A model generated the notes under the pieces. It was not told the DNA's origin. It did no database searches and was given only the letters and a program-made list of their open reading frames with translations. A DNA stretch of 64,000 bases from Tritrichomonas musculus (Eukaryota > Parabasalia > Tritrichomonadida > Tritrichomonadidae). Below are positions 1 through 9,162 of the stretch, piece after piece. The position numbers and the translations under genes were made by a program. Where the stretch lies: contig JAPFFF010000006.1 in assembly GCA_039105265.1 (NCBI GenBank), forward strand, positions 3,906,001 to 3,970,000. Reading direction: 5' to 3'. Each line of letters begins with the position of its first letter. Position 1 is the stretch's first letter.

Positions 1-1312
1 TTTGTGGTAAATTTCTTTTTAATTGTTTTTCTATTGATTTAGTTAGGGCATCTTTGGCTGATTTTATGCGATTGGGATCATTAGTGTTATCGCTATTTTC
101 GCTTTCCTCTTCATCGAATTCATAATTTTTATTTTTTTTGACCATGATTTTTGGCTTATTTTGCTGGGGAATAGGAGTAATTGACGCTTTTTCAGCTGAT
201 GCGTTTGGTTCATCACGAGAATAAAAAAGAAGTTGCGGATTGAATTTTGATAAAGAGTTGATGTCATTTTGCTGAACTTTACCATTGATCATTGAATTCC
301 ATGTTCCTGATGACGAAAGAAAAACTGAATTGAATTTTCCTCCTTCTGATGAAGATCCATTATAATCTGTGAAGGCTACTAAACGATATTTTACACCTGA
401 TATTGTGAGTTCGAGGAATCTCGAAACTTGAAATTGCTTTTTTCGAAATTGTCCTTTATCATCCCAGTTGTTTAATTGTACAGTGAAGATAAGAGGCAGT
501 TCATTTATAAATTCTTCGGTGCACAAAACCGGCTTACCACATGCATCACATGAATAATCATCAACAGGAACTGATACTGAACTCTGGAGAGAAGATTTAT
601 CGATGCGATTAGATAAAAAGTAAATCCAATAGCTATCTTTGACGATTTTAGTACGACCGCAATCTTTGCAAACAAGTTTATTTTGGCTTTCAATACGAAA
701 CATTTGACCTATTGCTGTGGAATATTCGTTGGCAGCTTGAAAAGCGCGTGAGCCACTAAATTCTTCGCTTTGTAATACATTTAGTAACTGATTTAAAAAT
801 TCAGCACTGTCACCTGGAGTACCAAGATTCCATTTTCTATCAAACACATTTAAGTCAAGAGGAAATGTAATTGTCCCATGAGCTTCTGTATCTTCAAAGA
901 ATTTATAAATTTTACATAAATTACAGCCAACTCTTTGGCATGATTCTTTGTGAAATTTTTGAAATTGTCTAAAACAAGGGCATGCTCGAAGACAATATAG
1001 AACAGATGTAGCAAATCCACGTTTGTATATATCACTATATCCATTTCCTGAATAATATCGGATTGCCCATGTTTTGATTTGGGCAAGTTTATTAGGATCA
1101 TAAAGTGTAGATCGATTATTAGAAGATGATTTTTTTGTATTACCATAGCAAATGCTATAATATTGGGTATTAGTGGCATAAACAATTGACTCGTTGATTT
1201 GCATTTTATATTCGAATTTGGCTGGAACAAAATTAATTCTTCTTGGTAATAATTCTTGGTTGATTTTTTTTATTGCAGCTGTGACATCTGTATCAGTCAC
1301 AGTTTCCTCCAT
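1..1312 (-). CDS. USP-fold protein, probably catalytically inactive (3' end beyond the window)
   Basis: An open frame of 437 codons runs from an ATG at 1312 to the left edge without a stop, so the C-terminus is missing. It has the layout of a ubiquitin-specific protease: a Cys-box-like segment around residues 97-109 (GFATSVLYCL), a QQDAxEF-like segment at 164-178 (GTPGDSAEFLNQLL), two zinc-type CxxC pairs (215/218 and 255/258), a PLIFTVQL strand near 273-280, and a GGKFNSVFL segment near 324-332 ending in LLFYSR at 361-366. In active USPs the Cys box reads NTCF and the His box GHY; here the aligned residues are Gly99 and about Phe327, so both catalytic residues seem absent. Known inactive USPs (USP39/Sad1, PAN2, USP54) act as scaffolds; which one this resembles cannot be decided. 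It is transcribed away from the ARM-like gene that starts at 1408. Confidence 0.7.
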   Translation of the reverse strand, partial: MEETVTDTDVTAAIKKINQELLPRRINFVPAKFEYKMQINESIVYATNTQYYSICYGNTKKSSSNNRSTLYDPNKLAQIKTWAIRYYSGNGYSDIYKRGFATSVLYCLRACPCFRQFQKFHKESCQRVGCNLCKIYKFFEDTEAHGTITFPLDLNVFDRKWNLGTPGDSAEFLNQLLNVLQSEEFSGSRAFQAANEYSTAIGQMFRIESQNKLVCKDCGRTKIVKDSYWIYFLSNRIDKSSLQSSVSVPVDDYSCDACGKPVLCTEEFINELPLIFTVQLNNWDDKGQFRKKQFQVSRFLELTISGVKYRLVAFTDYNGSSSEGGKFNSVFLSSSGTWNSMINGKVQQNDINSLSKFNPQLLFYSRDEPNASAEKASITPIPQQNKPKIMVKKNKNYEFDEEESENSDNTNDPNRIKSAKDALTKSIEKQLKRNLPQ

Positions 1313-1407
1313 TTAAATAAAAAAAAAAAAAAAAATTGATGTTCATTCAAGTTCCTAGAATCAGACAAACCTATTGAAATAGTAATACAATTTCGAATGA
1401 TATTATA

Positions 1408-2871
1408 ATGTTTTTCAACTTTAAAAACGAAGAACCATTAAATTCTTCATTCAAACCAGTTATTGTACAAGAAATACATTACTCTACCGAAAACAGTGAT
1501 AACTCAATCGAAACCGAAATTGCGAATATGACTCCAGAACAAAGAATTTGTTATCGTGATCATATATTTGAAAATATTTATCAATTAACGGCATTCCGAA
1601 ATATTAATGATCCACAAATCAAAAGCGATTTTTTCCAAATTCAAAATTCGATTAAAATATTATCCAAAGTTGCTGATTTTGGAACTCCTATACCTGATAA
1701 GATTTTTAATTACGTTATCGATTTTGCATCAAAACAAAACCTATTGGATAGTGTATTTTTATTTATTGTTTCTTCTTTTAAGCAAAATCCAAAAGCTATA
1801 GATCAGTTATTTCATAATTTTCATGACAAGATTAATACTTTCCTGAATAGATTCGAGTATCCTTTTAATAAATTACATTTTGAGTTTGCTGTTACCTTAA
1901 TCGGAGCATCACAGCAAATTTGCGATGAATTAGTTTGTATGAGATTTGTTGATATTATCGAATCAGGCATTTTATCTTCGATTTATGAAAGACGAAATTT
2001 TTCACAATATTGGACTTATTCATTAGAAATTTTGAATGAAATAACGAAAAATTCCAGCGGAAATATGATTTTATACACAAGCATCTGTGAAATATGCTTC
2101 ATATTTCTAAATCATAATTTTGAGAAAAATGTTGTTTTGCAATCTATTAAGTGCATTAATACAATCACATCAAAAACCAAAGATTCATCTCTTTTAACAG
2201 AAGTCTCAAAACATTTGCCATTTCTAGATGAAATATTATGTGGGAATAGAAACGTAAATGAAATTCAATCAATAATAAACTTGATTACTATTATTTCTAC
2301 AGGATGCAAAGATGTTGATTTGTTCAAAAATAATTTTGTTCAGCACCTAATCGAAGTTTCTTACATTTGGAATGGAAACGAATTTGAACCAATTTATGAA
2401 GATTTCTTTCATATCTTGACTTTTGTTCTTCAAAGTCATCCAAAATTAATCAAGAACATTAAATCAAATACTTTAGATATCGCCGCTTTTTACATGAATA
2501 ATGGTGGATGCGCTATCAAAGACCAAGTATCACTTTTTTTTTCAAGATTATGCGATAACTTTTTTTGGAGTTATGTTTCTGACTTTTTTGAAGCGAATAG
2601 TGAAATTGTATCATCTCTCTTTTTAATGCTGCAAACTGAAACAGATCAAAAAACCAAAAAAAATATAATTCATGCATTAACATCACTAGCTACAAATATA
2701 AAAATAACAGACAAATATGTACCAAACACAATTTCGCAATTCTCATTGCAATCTTCAATGGACGCATTTCTCGATGCAAAAAACTCTGATGACCTGGCAA
2801 TTCAAGCTGAATGCAATCTCCTGAATCAAGCAGTAAATGATTTGATTCAGGAAAATATTTTAAAATGTTAA
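1408..2871 (+). CDS. Helical-repeat (ARM/HEAT-like) protein, function unknown
   Basis: The product has 487 residues, almost all predictable as amphipathic helices with recurrent Leu/Ile/Phe spacing, which suggests an armadillo or HEAT solenoid. No clear individual repeat signature and no signal peptide or membrane segment is visible. The acidic N-terminus (residues 30-45) precedes the helical part. Its ATG lies 95 bp from the divergent USP-fold gene, so the two probably share a promoter region that contains a poly(A) tract. The stop codon reads TAA followed by A, giving the TAAA that trichomonads use as a poly(A) signal. An importin-alpha-like or regulatory scaffold is possible but unproven. 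Confidence 0.6.
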   Translation: MFFNFKNEEPLNSSFKPVIVQEIHYSTENSDNSIETEIANMTPEQRICYRDHIFENIYQLTAFRNINDPQIKSDFFQIQNSIKILSKVADFGTPIPDKIFNYVIDFASKQNLLDSVFLFIVSSFKQNPKAIDQLFHNFHDKINTFLNRFEYPFNKLHFEFAVTLIGASQQICDELVCMRFVDIIESGILSSIYERRNFSQYWTYSLEILNEITKNSSGNMILYTSICEICFIFLNHNFEKNVVLQSIKCINTITSKTKDSSLLTEVSKHLPFLDEILCGNRNVNEIQSIINLITIISTGCKDVDLFKNNFVQHLIEVSYIWNGNEFEPIYEDFFHILTFVLQSHPKLIKNIKSNTLDIAAFYMNNGGCAIKDQVSLFFSRLCDNFFWSYVSDFFEANSEIVSSLFLMLQTETDQKTKKNIIHALTSLATNIKITDKYVPNTISQFSLQSSMDAFLDAKNSDDLAIQAECNLLNQAVNDLIQENILKC

Positions 2872-3031
2872 AATTTTTATAAATGCGATATTAGTTCTCG
2901 ATTTTATCCTGAACTTGACTATTTCTCACTTTTTTTTTTTTTTTTTTTTTTATTTTTGGTTAATCAATCTCTTCAATTTAAAAGTAATAAATAAACGGCC
3001 AGTTTTAACTTTTTTAAACGGTCGGATAAAT

Positions 3032-4777
3032 ATGCTTATTTCTGCAGATTCATGTGTTAGAGTTTGGAATCAACAAAATACTTCTCTTGCATATTCATTC
3101 GATGTTGGCGTAAATAAAATCAATGATATATCATTCACTCGTGACGGACGAATTTTGCTTATCGCATCAGATACAGACAGAATTCAACTTATTGATATGT
3201 ACAAAATTGAAAATCCGCCGGAATTAATTGTAACAAAAGATAAATCACAAGCACCGATTCATGTTACAGCTATTGGGTGCAGTTCTGATGGACAAAAAAT
3301 TGGCGTTGGATCATCAAGTGGTGTTATTAATGTTTTTAATACAAAAACCCATGAAAAAATATATTCAAGTTATGTTCATAGAAAACAAATCTCTTCAATT
3401 TGCTTTCACCCTTTTACAAATAACGTTATTGCAAGCGACTCAAATGGAAAAATCAGTTTTTCTAGTTTAGATGGTGGAACTCCTAAAATGCTTCCACACT
3501 GGACTTCAAAATCTGGACAAATTTTTGAATTTGATAGTTCTCCGCATAAACCACTTTTAGCCGTAGCTTGTAGGACGGGAATAATTTTTTATGATTTAGA
3601 AAAAATGAATAAGGAAACCCCACCTATTCCTAAATTTACTGGATACCCTACTCATATTCGATTTTCACCGTCGGATCCGAATATCATAGCTTTTTCATCA
3701 AATATTAACGAAGTTTATTTTTTCAATTTATCTTCAAAATCTCTTCGTTCTCCAATTGTTTTCGACGATAATATTTTATCAATGGATTTCAGAAATGATG
3801 GCATTTATCTAGCAGTTTCATTTGCAAATACTGGAATTGTTACAATTGACGTTCGCGATTCCTCAATTCAGCATAAATATTGCACAGATAATACAAGCTC
3901 TTCTTATGTTGTTAAATTTCAACCAGTTGATATCAATGAAGATCCTAAATTCAAACAAACTCTTGTATCAGAAGCACCAAAAATAACAAAACCAACAATA
4001 CAGCCATCAAAATCAAATGATTCGAGGAAATTTCCAGCACCCATTGAAAAAAAGAAAAATAACACATTCTCGAGAGTTGTACAATCGAAAAACCCAAAAA
4101 ATCCAAAGAATCAACAAAAAATTGCAAAATTAAATGACAAAATAGATGATTTGAATAATGATATCGACAAAAGCAATTCTGACAATTATAATGAAAATGA
4201 AAAACAGAGTGATAATATCGAAATTGAAGAAAAAGCAGATCTCCTTCAGAAAGACTCTCTTCAAAGGCCCAGCTCATCTTCAAGCCATAAAGATAACATA
4301 CAGCAAAAACCGACATCAATATCATCTCAGAAAAGTAGCGCTCCATCAAAACCAAATTTGCCTTCCCCTTCAAATAAAAATATAGATGAAGCAAGATCTC
4401 CAACAAGAAAAGTTGGATCTCCAAAAGAACCATCATCACCAAAACAAAAACATAATCTTCAGTTACAAAGACAACAACAGACAAATGCGCATTCATCCCC
4501 ACAACGGCCGACTCCTCAACCTTCAATTCCAACAAATGCACCACAAATTATTCGACAAGAGGATGAATCAGATGATGAAGATGATATTGATTTATCAAAA
4601 GTGCCAGTTGAAAGCAGAGAAATGATAAAAGTTATTTGCAATTATATCAAAGACATTAATGAAACAACAAAAGAGGAATTACACCAACATTTGAATACAA
4701 TACATTTAGATATATTATGTAGAATTCGTGAAATTGAGGATAAACTTAATATTTTGATGCAAAAAAATATGAAATAA
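3032..4777 (+). CDS. NEDD1-like WD40 protein (gamma-tubulin recruitment)
   Basis: From the ATG at 3032 the product has 581 residues. The open frame extends 39 codons further upstream but only through a TTG and a long poly-T run, so 3032 is preferred. Residues 1 to about 320 are WD40-like: SCVRVWN near the start, then repeated GxxxxVGSSSGVINVFN and GIYLAVSFANTGIVTIDVRD segments. Residues 335-520 are low-complexity Ser/Pro/Gln/Lys. The last 60 residues form a coiled coil (KEELHQHLNTIHLDIL) that matches the pattern of the C-terminal gamma-tubulin-binding helix of animal NEDD1. NEDD1 targets gamma-tubulin ring complexes to centrosomes and spindles. Domain order, the WD40 blade beginning right at the N-terminus and the C-terminal helix all agree, but the assignment rests on pattern recognition only. 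Confidence 0.6.
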   Translation: MLISADSCVRVWNQQNTSLAYSFDVGVNKINDISFTRDGRILLIASDTDRIQLIDMYKIENPPELIVTKDKSQAPIHVTAIGCSSDGQKIGVGSSSGVINVFNTKTHEKIYSSYVHRKQISSICFHPFTNNVIASDSNGKISFSSLDGGTPKMLPHWTSKSGQIFEFDSSPHKPLLAVACRTGIIFYDLEKMNKETPPIPKFTGYPTHIRFSPSDPNIIAFSSNINEVYFFNLSSKSLRSPIVFDDNILSMDFRNDGIYLAVSFANTGIVTIDVRDSSIQHKYCTDNTSSSYVVKFQPVDINEDPKFKQTLVSEAPKITKPTIQPSKSNDSRKFPAPIEKKKNNTFSRVVQSKNPKNPKNQQKIAKLNDKIDDLNNDIDKSNSDNYNENEKQSDNIEIEEKADLLQKDSLQRPSSSSSHKDNIQQKPTSISSQKSSAPSKPNLPSPSNKNIDEARSPTRKVGSPKEPSSPKQKHNLQLQRQQQTNAHSSPQRPTPQPSIPTNAPQIIRQEDESDDEDDIDLSKVPVESREMIKVICNYIKDINETTKEELHQHLNTIHLDILCRIREIEDKLNILMQKNMK

Positions 4778-4862
4778 TCATATTGCGATTGTTATATTAA
4801 ATTTATTTAAAAAATATATATATAATTGTTCGAACAATTTTTATTTGCTTAATTTTAATTCT

Positions 4863-5270
4863 CTATTTTTCATTTGGGATAATTAACAAACTTCCAGAAA
4901 TCGGTGTGAAATCATAATAAAACGTATCTATTTCTTCTAACTCTGATAACTTTTGAGAAATATCATTAATTGGACGATATTCATCATCATTAACTTTGGT
5001 AAAAATTTGAACTTTATCAGGCTCAATCGTATCACCATGCTTTTTAGCAACAGCATACATTAAATCATAAACAGTTGAACTGTTTTTATCTAATACTTCA
5101 TGAAATACCATTAATTTACAATCGCGAAGTTGAAACGTATAGTCAACATTTTCAACAGGAGCTTGTAAAATTGATGGAATTGATGATTCTACAGCAGGCT
5201 TACCTAAACTTGATTGACGCGCAGACGAATTGCCCATACTTGATTGCCTTGCAGATCCAGATGCACTCAT
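4863..5270 (-). CDS. Small protein with a possible ubiquitin-like fold
   Basis: The product has 135 residues. The first 40 are Ser-rich and hold two near-identical units, SARQSSMGNS and SARQSSLGKP. Residues 43-130 alternate short beta-like segments and one helix (TVYDLMYAVAKKHG) followed by DKVQIFTK and a Leu-Ser-Glu-Leu-Glu-Glu-Ile-Asp stretch, an order that resembles ubiquitin-like beta-grasp folds. No family is recognised. It converges with the NEDD1-like gene, with only 85 bp between the stop codons. The start is the first in-frame ATG, just downstream of an AT-rich leader. Confidence 0.5.
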   Translation of the reverse strand: MSASGSARQSSMGNSSARQSSLGKPAVESSIPSILQAPVENVDYTFQLRDCKLMVFHEVLDKNSSTVYDLMYAVAKKHGDTIEPDKVQIFTKVNDDEYRPINDISQKLSELEEIDTFYYDFTPISGSLLIIPNEK

Positions 5271-5458
5271 TCTATAAAAATAAAACTACGTTATTTCATT
5301 TTTATAGAATATGGTTAGATTTTTATAAAATAAGGACATGTGATACAAATTATAACAAATGTGATATAAAAAAATCTATCTGACATGTGATGAAATACAA
5401 AATTTCAAATAAAATGTGACATGAAAAATAAATTACGCGCCAACAAAATTTTCTTTGA

Positions 5459-6526
5459 ATGGATTCTGTTATCGATGCTCCAAATGAAGGGCTAAGTTCT
5501 CCTGATTTTGCCGCACGACACCTTCCTAAGAATATTCAGGATATCATTCATCGAAGAAGCAGTCGTGACCCTAGTTCCCGATTTTCTCGAAAATTACATG
5601 CACTACTCTCTTACGTTTCAGCAAACCCAAATATGGAAGACGAAATTGGACTTAGTTGGATTGATGATGAAATATTTCAAGTTAACAAAAAACGTTTACT
5701 TGAAATAATGGGCATAAAATTAAATACATTAAATGTTAATTTTAAAAATTTAGAATTTGTTCAACTCCATAGTGATAGGCCAGGATGGACTCGATGGAGA
5801 AAGCGCGGCTTCACGAAAAGAGCTATAATTGGCGAAAAACAAAATATACAAAATCCTAATAACATCAACGTTAACCCAAATGACAATAATGGCAATGACG
5901 TTGACTTTTTCAATGCTCCTCCGCCAGAAGAAGAAAAAGTTGAATTAAAGCTTGGACACATGACAACTGATCAAATTGATATCTTAACTCAGCATGTTAA
6001 TCAAGAATGGCATGAAATTGTTGGCGATATGAAAAGTACAAATGCTACATATTTTATTCAAGTACTAGCCAACCGATATAAACAGCCCGAACAGCCTTTT
6101 GAAAATGCTTCGGATGTATTGAAAGCTATTTTAGCTCCAAAAAAAGCAGAATCTATAAAATTCTCAGACTTTTATCGTTTTATGTCAATGTTTGGACCAG
6201 CAGAAACAGTCATGCTGAAAATTCATTCGTTACTTGAAGCTGCAATGAAACCTTCACCATGGCTTTATTTTGGATTAATACCAGATGCAGAATCATCTCA
6301 ATTTTTTGGATATTTTAATGAACAGGAACCAAATTGCTTAATGATTCATGATAAAAAAGGAAATTATGAATATTTATGGAATTTGCCTTTGACTCCATCA
6401 AATGAAAGTTATGTAATTGATTCTCAGAATAATAAATATACCTCATGGGAAAGTTACTTTCAAACACATCCAATTTCTGAATTTAACCACTTTGATGAAC
6501 CTGTGCTAACTAATTTTGTTCCGTAA
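5459..6526 (+). CDS. IBP39-like initiator-binding transcription factor
   Basis: This 355-residue protein carries the trichomonad initiator-binding domain at about residues 42-122: FSRKLHALLSYV, an acidic IGLSWIDDEIF stretch, then GIKLNTLNVNFKNLEF and the basic WTRWRKRGFTKR. A Gly/Asn/Asp-rich linker (128-155) follows, then a C-terminal domain (about 165-350) like that of IBP39, which contacts the C-terminal repeat domain of RNA polymerase II. The length is close to Trichomonas vaginalis IBP39 (about 340 residues). It should bind Inr elements of the TCA-Y-W type at transcription starts. Trichomonads carry several paralogues, so this may not be the main general factor. The family is essentially confined to parabasalids and is the best lineage marker in the window. 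Confidence 0.88.
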   Translation: MDSVIDAPNEGLSSPDFAARHLPKNIQDIIHRRSSRDPSSRFSRKLHALLSYVSANPNMEDEIGLSWIDDEIFQVNKKRLLEIMGIKLNTLNVNFKNLEFVQLHSDRPGWTRWRKRGFTKRAIIGEKQNIQNPNNINVNPNDNNGNDVDFFNAPPPEEEKVELKLGHMTTDQIDILTQHVNQEWHEIVGDMKSTNATYFIQVLANRYKQPEQPFENASDVLKAILAPKKAESIKFSDFYRFMSMFGPAETVMLKIHSLLEAAMKPSPWLYFGLIPDAESSQFFGYFNEQEPNCLMIHDKKGNYEYLWNLPLTPSNESYVIDSQNNKYTSWESYFQTHPISEFNHFDEPVLTNFVP

Positions 6527-6768
6527 TTTATTTTAGATATAACTTGATTTTTTATTTTATTTAAAAATGTAAAATATGTTATTTCCTCATTCAATTTGAG
6601 AATTATTATTTTGCTTATATTTTGAAAGAGAATTAAAAAAGAAGCATTATACTTCGAATGAATCAATTGCAACAATACTATTCAAAATTTCTACTAGCAC
6701 ATACAAAAAAAAAAAAAAAATAAATAAATAAATATTCACTATTTTGGCTGTTTAGAAAGAAAGATTTT

Positions 6769-7854
6769 TTATTGCTGTTGTTTTGGCTTGATTTTGAATG
6801 GATGAATTTCTAGTCCTTTTGAAAGTCCGGTAATAACTTCAATATCATATACTAACATTATTCCAACAATTGCAAAATAGTAATAAGTCCAAAAGTGTGG
6901 ATAGTCTCCAATTTGTGGGGATAAAATTACAGCAATGGCGACAGCCCAAAGCAGAATTTTCTGAATATTGAAAAGTCGAATTGGTGATCTTCCAACTAAA
7001 AAAGAGGTAATGAGAACTTGGGCACCATATTGAAGAAGATATCCTGCACTCATTATAAAGAATACATTGTTTTGAGCTGTTTTATTTGTTTCTTCTAATA
7101 TAACAAAAATAACAGTTGAAATTATGCAAGGAAAAGAAGATAAAACTGCTGTTTTGGCGATTTGTTTGTTATTGATAGCTTGACGAATAACATTGAGCAA
7201 TATTCCACCAACGGTTAAGATAACTGAAATTATAAATATTATTTTGACGAGAGTTGAATGACCAAAATGGTGCAATTCAGGGAAAAATCCGACAACAATG
7301 TGACCAATCCAAATTAATGTAAGTCCCTCATCAGGTCCGTTAATTGGACCAAGATAAAAGCGGTGAGTAACATATTCTTCCCAAGAAGTGAAAAAGAATC
7401 CAAATCCCATGAGAAATATGAAATAAAAGGTCTTTTTAGATACCCCCAAATTGAATGAGGCAGCAACTTTAAACAGTTCGGAGACTCCAGTAATAGCATC
7501 ACAGCCATGATCGAAAAATTGACCAAGTGGTGATGAACTCCCTGTACGACGTGCTTGACGTCCATCTAAATTGTCCATTAATTGATAAATGAATAGGGAG
7601 ATACCATTGACGAAGCAAACCCATGAAGGCATTGGTTTTGCGAGTCCATCTGAGTAATAAAATGAGAGAGCAAATGAAAAAAGCTCAAAAAAGAATCCAA
7701 TCAATGTGATTAAATTCGGAGCAATCCAAATTGGCATAAATGTGATTGCCCAATCCCAAAATTTTCGATAAAAAAGTTTAACAAATATACTATCATCTTT
7801 TCCATTATATTTGTATCTCTTGGCAACGGCGATTTCTTCTTCCGAGAATCCCAT
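6769..7854 (-). CDS. CDP-alcohol phosphotransferase (choline/ethanolamine phosphotransferase, CEPT1/EPT1-like)
   Basis: The 361-residue product transfers phosphocholine or phosphoethanolamine from the CDP-alcohol to diacylglycerol, the last step of the Kennedy pathway, in the ER membrane. The family signature DG-x2-AR-x8-G-x3-D-x3-D is complete: Asp97, Gly98, Ala101, Arg102, Gly111, Asp115, Asp119. About eight to ten hydrophobic segments follow through the chain. The N-terminal KRYKYNGKDDSIF and IAPNLITLIGF segments are typical of eukaryotic CEPT/EPT enzymes, and the length is close to the usual 390-415. Choline or ethanolamine preference cannot be read from the sequence. It is divergent from the membrane protein at 8390 across a 535-bp spacer. 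Confidence 0.88.
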   Translation of the reverse strand: MGFSEEEIAVAKRYKYNGKDDSIFVKLFYRKFWDWAITFMPIWIAPNLITLIGFFFELFSFALSFYYSDGLAKPMPSWVCFVNGISLFIYQLMDNLDGRQARRTGSSSPLGQFFDHGCDAITGVSELFKVAASFNLGVSKKTFYFIFLMGFGFFFTSWEEYVTHRFYLGPINGPDEGLTLIWIGHIVVGFFPELHHFGHSTLVKIIFIISVILTVGGILLNVIRQAINNKQIAKTAVLSSFPCIISTVIFVILEETNKTAQNNVFFIMSAGYLLQYGAQVLITSFLVGRSPIRLFNIQKILLWAVAIAVILSPQIGDYPHFWTYYYFAIVGIMLVYDIEVITGLSKGLEIHPFKIKPKQQQ

Positions 7855-8389
7855 AAAATATGAGTGAAGTTATTAGAAAAATGTAAAATAAAAGGAAATT
7901 GATTGTATTGAATAAATTAAAAGAATATAATTAAATAATTGAAAAATTTGATTTGGCCGATTTTTTAATTCTGCAATTTTATTTAATAAAACCAAAAGAA
8001 AATTCTGATTTATTTAGTAAATTCATAAGTATTTGCTTTTTTTTTTTTGATTCAATTAATAATTGGGCCATTTATTTTTAACGGATTTGTATTTGCTATA
8101 TCTTATTAAATATGTTCAAAATTAAATAAATACAATATATTATAAGATCCATAATGATTTTAATAAAATGTTCTCTCTCTTTTTTTGGAAGAGAATTAAA
8201 AAATATATATCCTGGTTACAAATTGAATTGAATTATAACAATTAAACCTCAATTATCATTTAAAAGAACATAAAAAAGTGAAATAGTCAAGTTCATTCAG
8301 TTAAAAAACATTAATTTGGAGAGAAAATCTTGATTTATTCTTATCCAAATGAAAAATTTGAATTTGAAATAATCTGAATATAAATTCAA
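7855..8389. other. Intergenic spacer between divergent genes
   Basis: This 535-bp AT-rich spacer separates the divergently transcribed phosphotransferase and membrane-protein genes, so it must hold both promoters. A GTTCATTCAG segment at about 8291-8300 includes TCATT, which fits the trichomonad Inr, but lies about 95 bp before the ATG. No other structure is seen. Confidence 0.4.
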
Positions 8390-8911
8390 ATGCCAGAATC
8401 CGTCATGGATCTCGTATTTGATTTTTCTGTTCCATGGTTTTGGATCACTCTTGTAATCGCAATCTTTTTATTTTTAATATATTTATTTTTGGTCCACGAA
8501 TTCAATTCTATAAAATATGATGATATTACATCTCCTGTTTTAGTTTTAACAATATATCTTATAACATCAGCTCTTTATGCTGCAGTATATATACAATCAG
8601 TAAGGAAAGAGCCAGCATACGATTTTGGTTTTTATCTCTCGATTATGATTGCAACATTTTTATTTTACATATCAGGTATATTATTCTTAATTTTTTTAAT
8701 TCGTTCAATAGTTAAAATCAATCATACAGATATTTTCTTTTATAACTTTATACTTTCTCTTTATTTCTATGAATTATTTTTGCTATCATATTCATTAGCT
8801 TACTCTTCACCGTCTGGAGTATTTTTAAGCATCATACAACTTGTTTTTTGTATGTGGCAAACCAAACTTGTTCCTAATAATCATAAATCAAATAAACCAA
8901 AAACAGAATAA
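8390..8911 (+). CDS. Small multi-pass membrane protein, unknown
   Basis: The product has 173 residues and about five predicted membrane helices at 15-35, 48-70, 79-106, 115-139 and 141-157, with a short polar lysine/asparagine tail. There is no recognisable motif and no obvious signal peptide apart from the first helix. The composition is rich in Phe, Ile, Leu and Tyr. The stop codon forms TAAAA, consistent with a trichomonad poly(A) signal. The function is unknown. Confidence 0.5.
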   Translation: MPESVMDLVFDFSVPWFWITLVIAIFLFLIYLFLVHEFNSIKYDDITSPVLVLTIYLITSALYAAVYIQSVRKEPAYDFGFYLSIMIATFLFYISGILFLIFLIRSIVKINHTDIFFYNFILSLYFYELFLLSYSLAYSSPSGVFLSIIQLVFCMWQTKLVPNNHKSNKPKTE

Positions 8912-9162
8912 AAATAAAGTATTTGTTTTCTTTGCTAGATTTAGCATTTTTCGATTTAAATATTTAAAATTCATAATTCTAATCAATTTTAATGTTTATT
9001 ATTTAAAACTATTATTAGAGTTGAAATATATGCATTTTTCTTTGTGCACCAACTAGAAATAATTTCATTGTATTAAAACAAAAACAATAATTGAAAGCCG
9101 CTTTCATTTTTTCTTTGAGTATAAAAATAGAGAAAGATTGGTTAAAACCATTAATATTAAAT

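Noticed and set aside
2915-3031. 39-codon upstream extension of the NEDD1-like frame
   Set aside because: It starts from TTG and passes through a poly-T run; the WD40 blade begins properly after the ATG at 3032.
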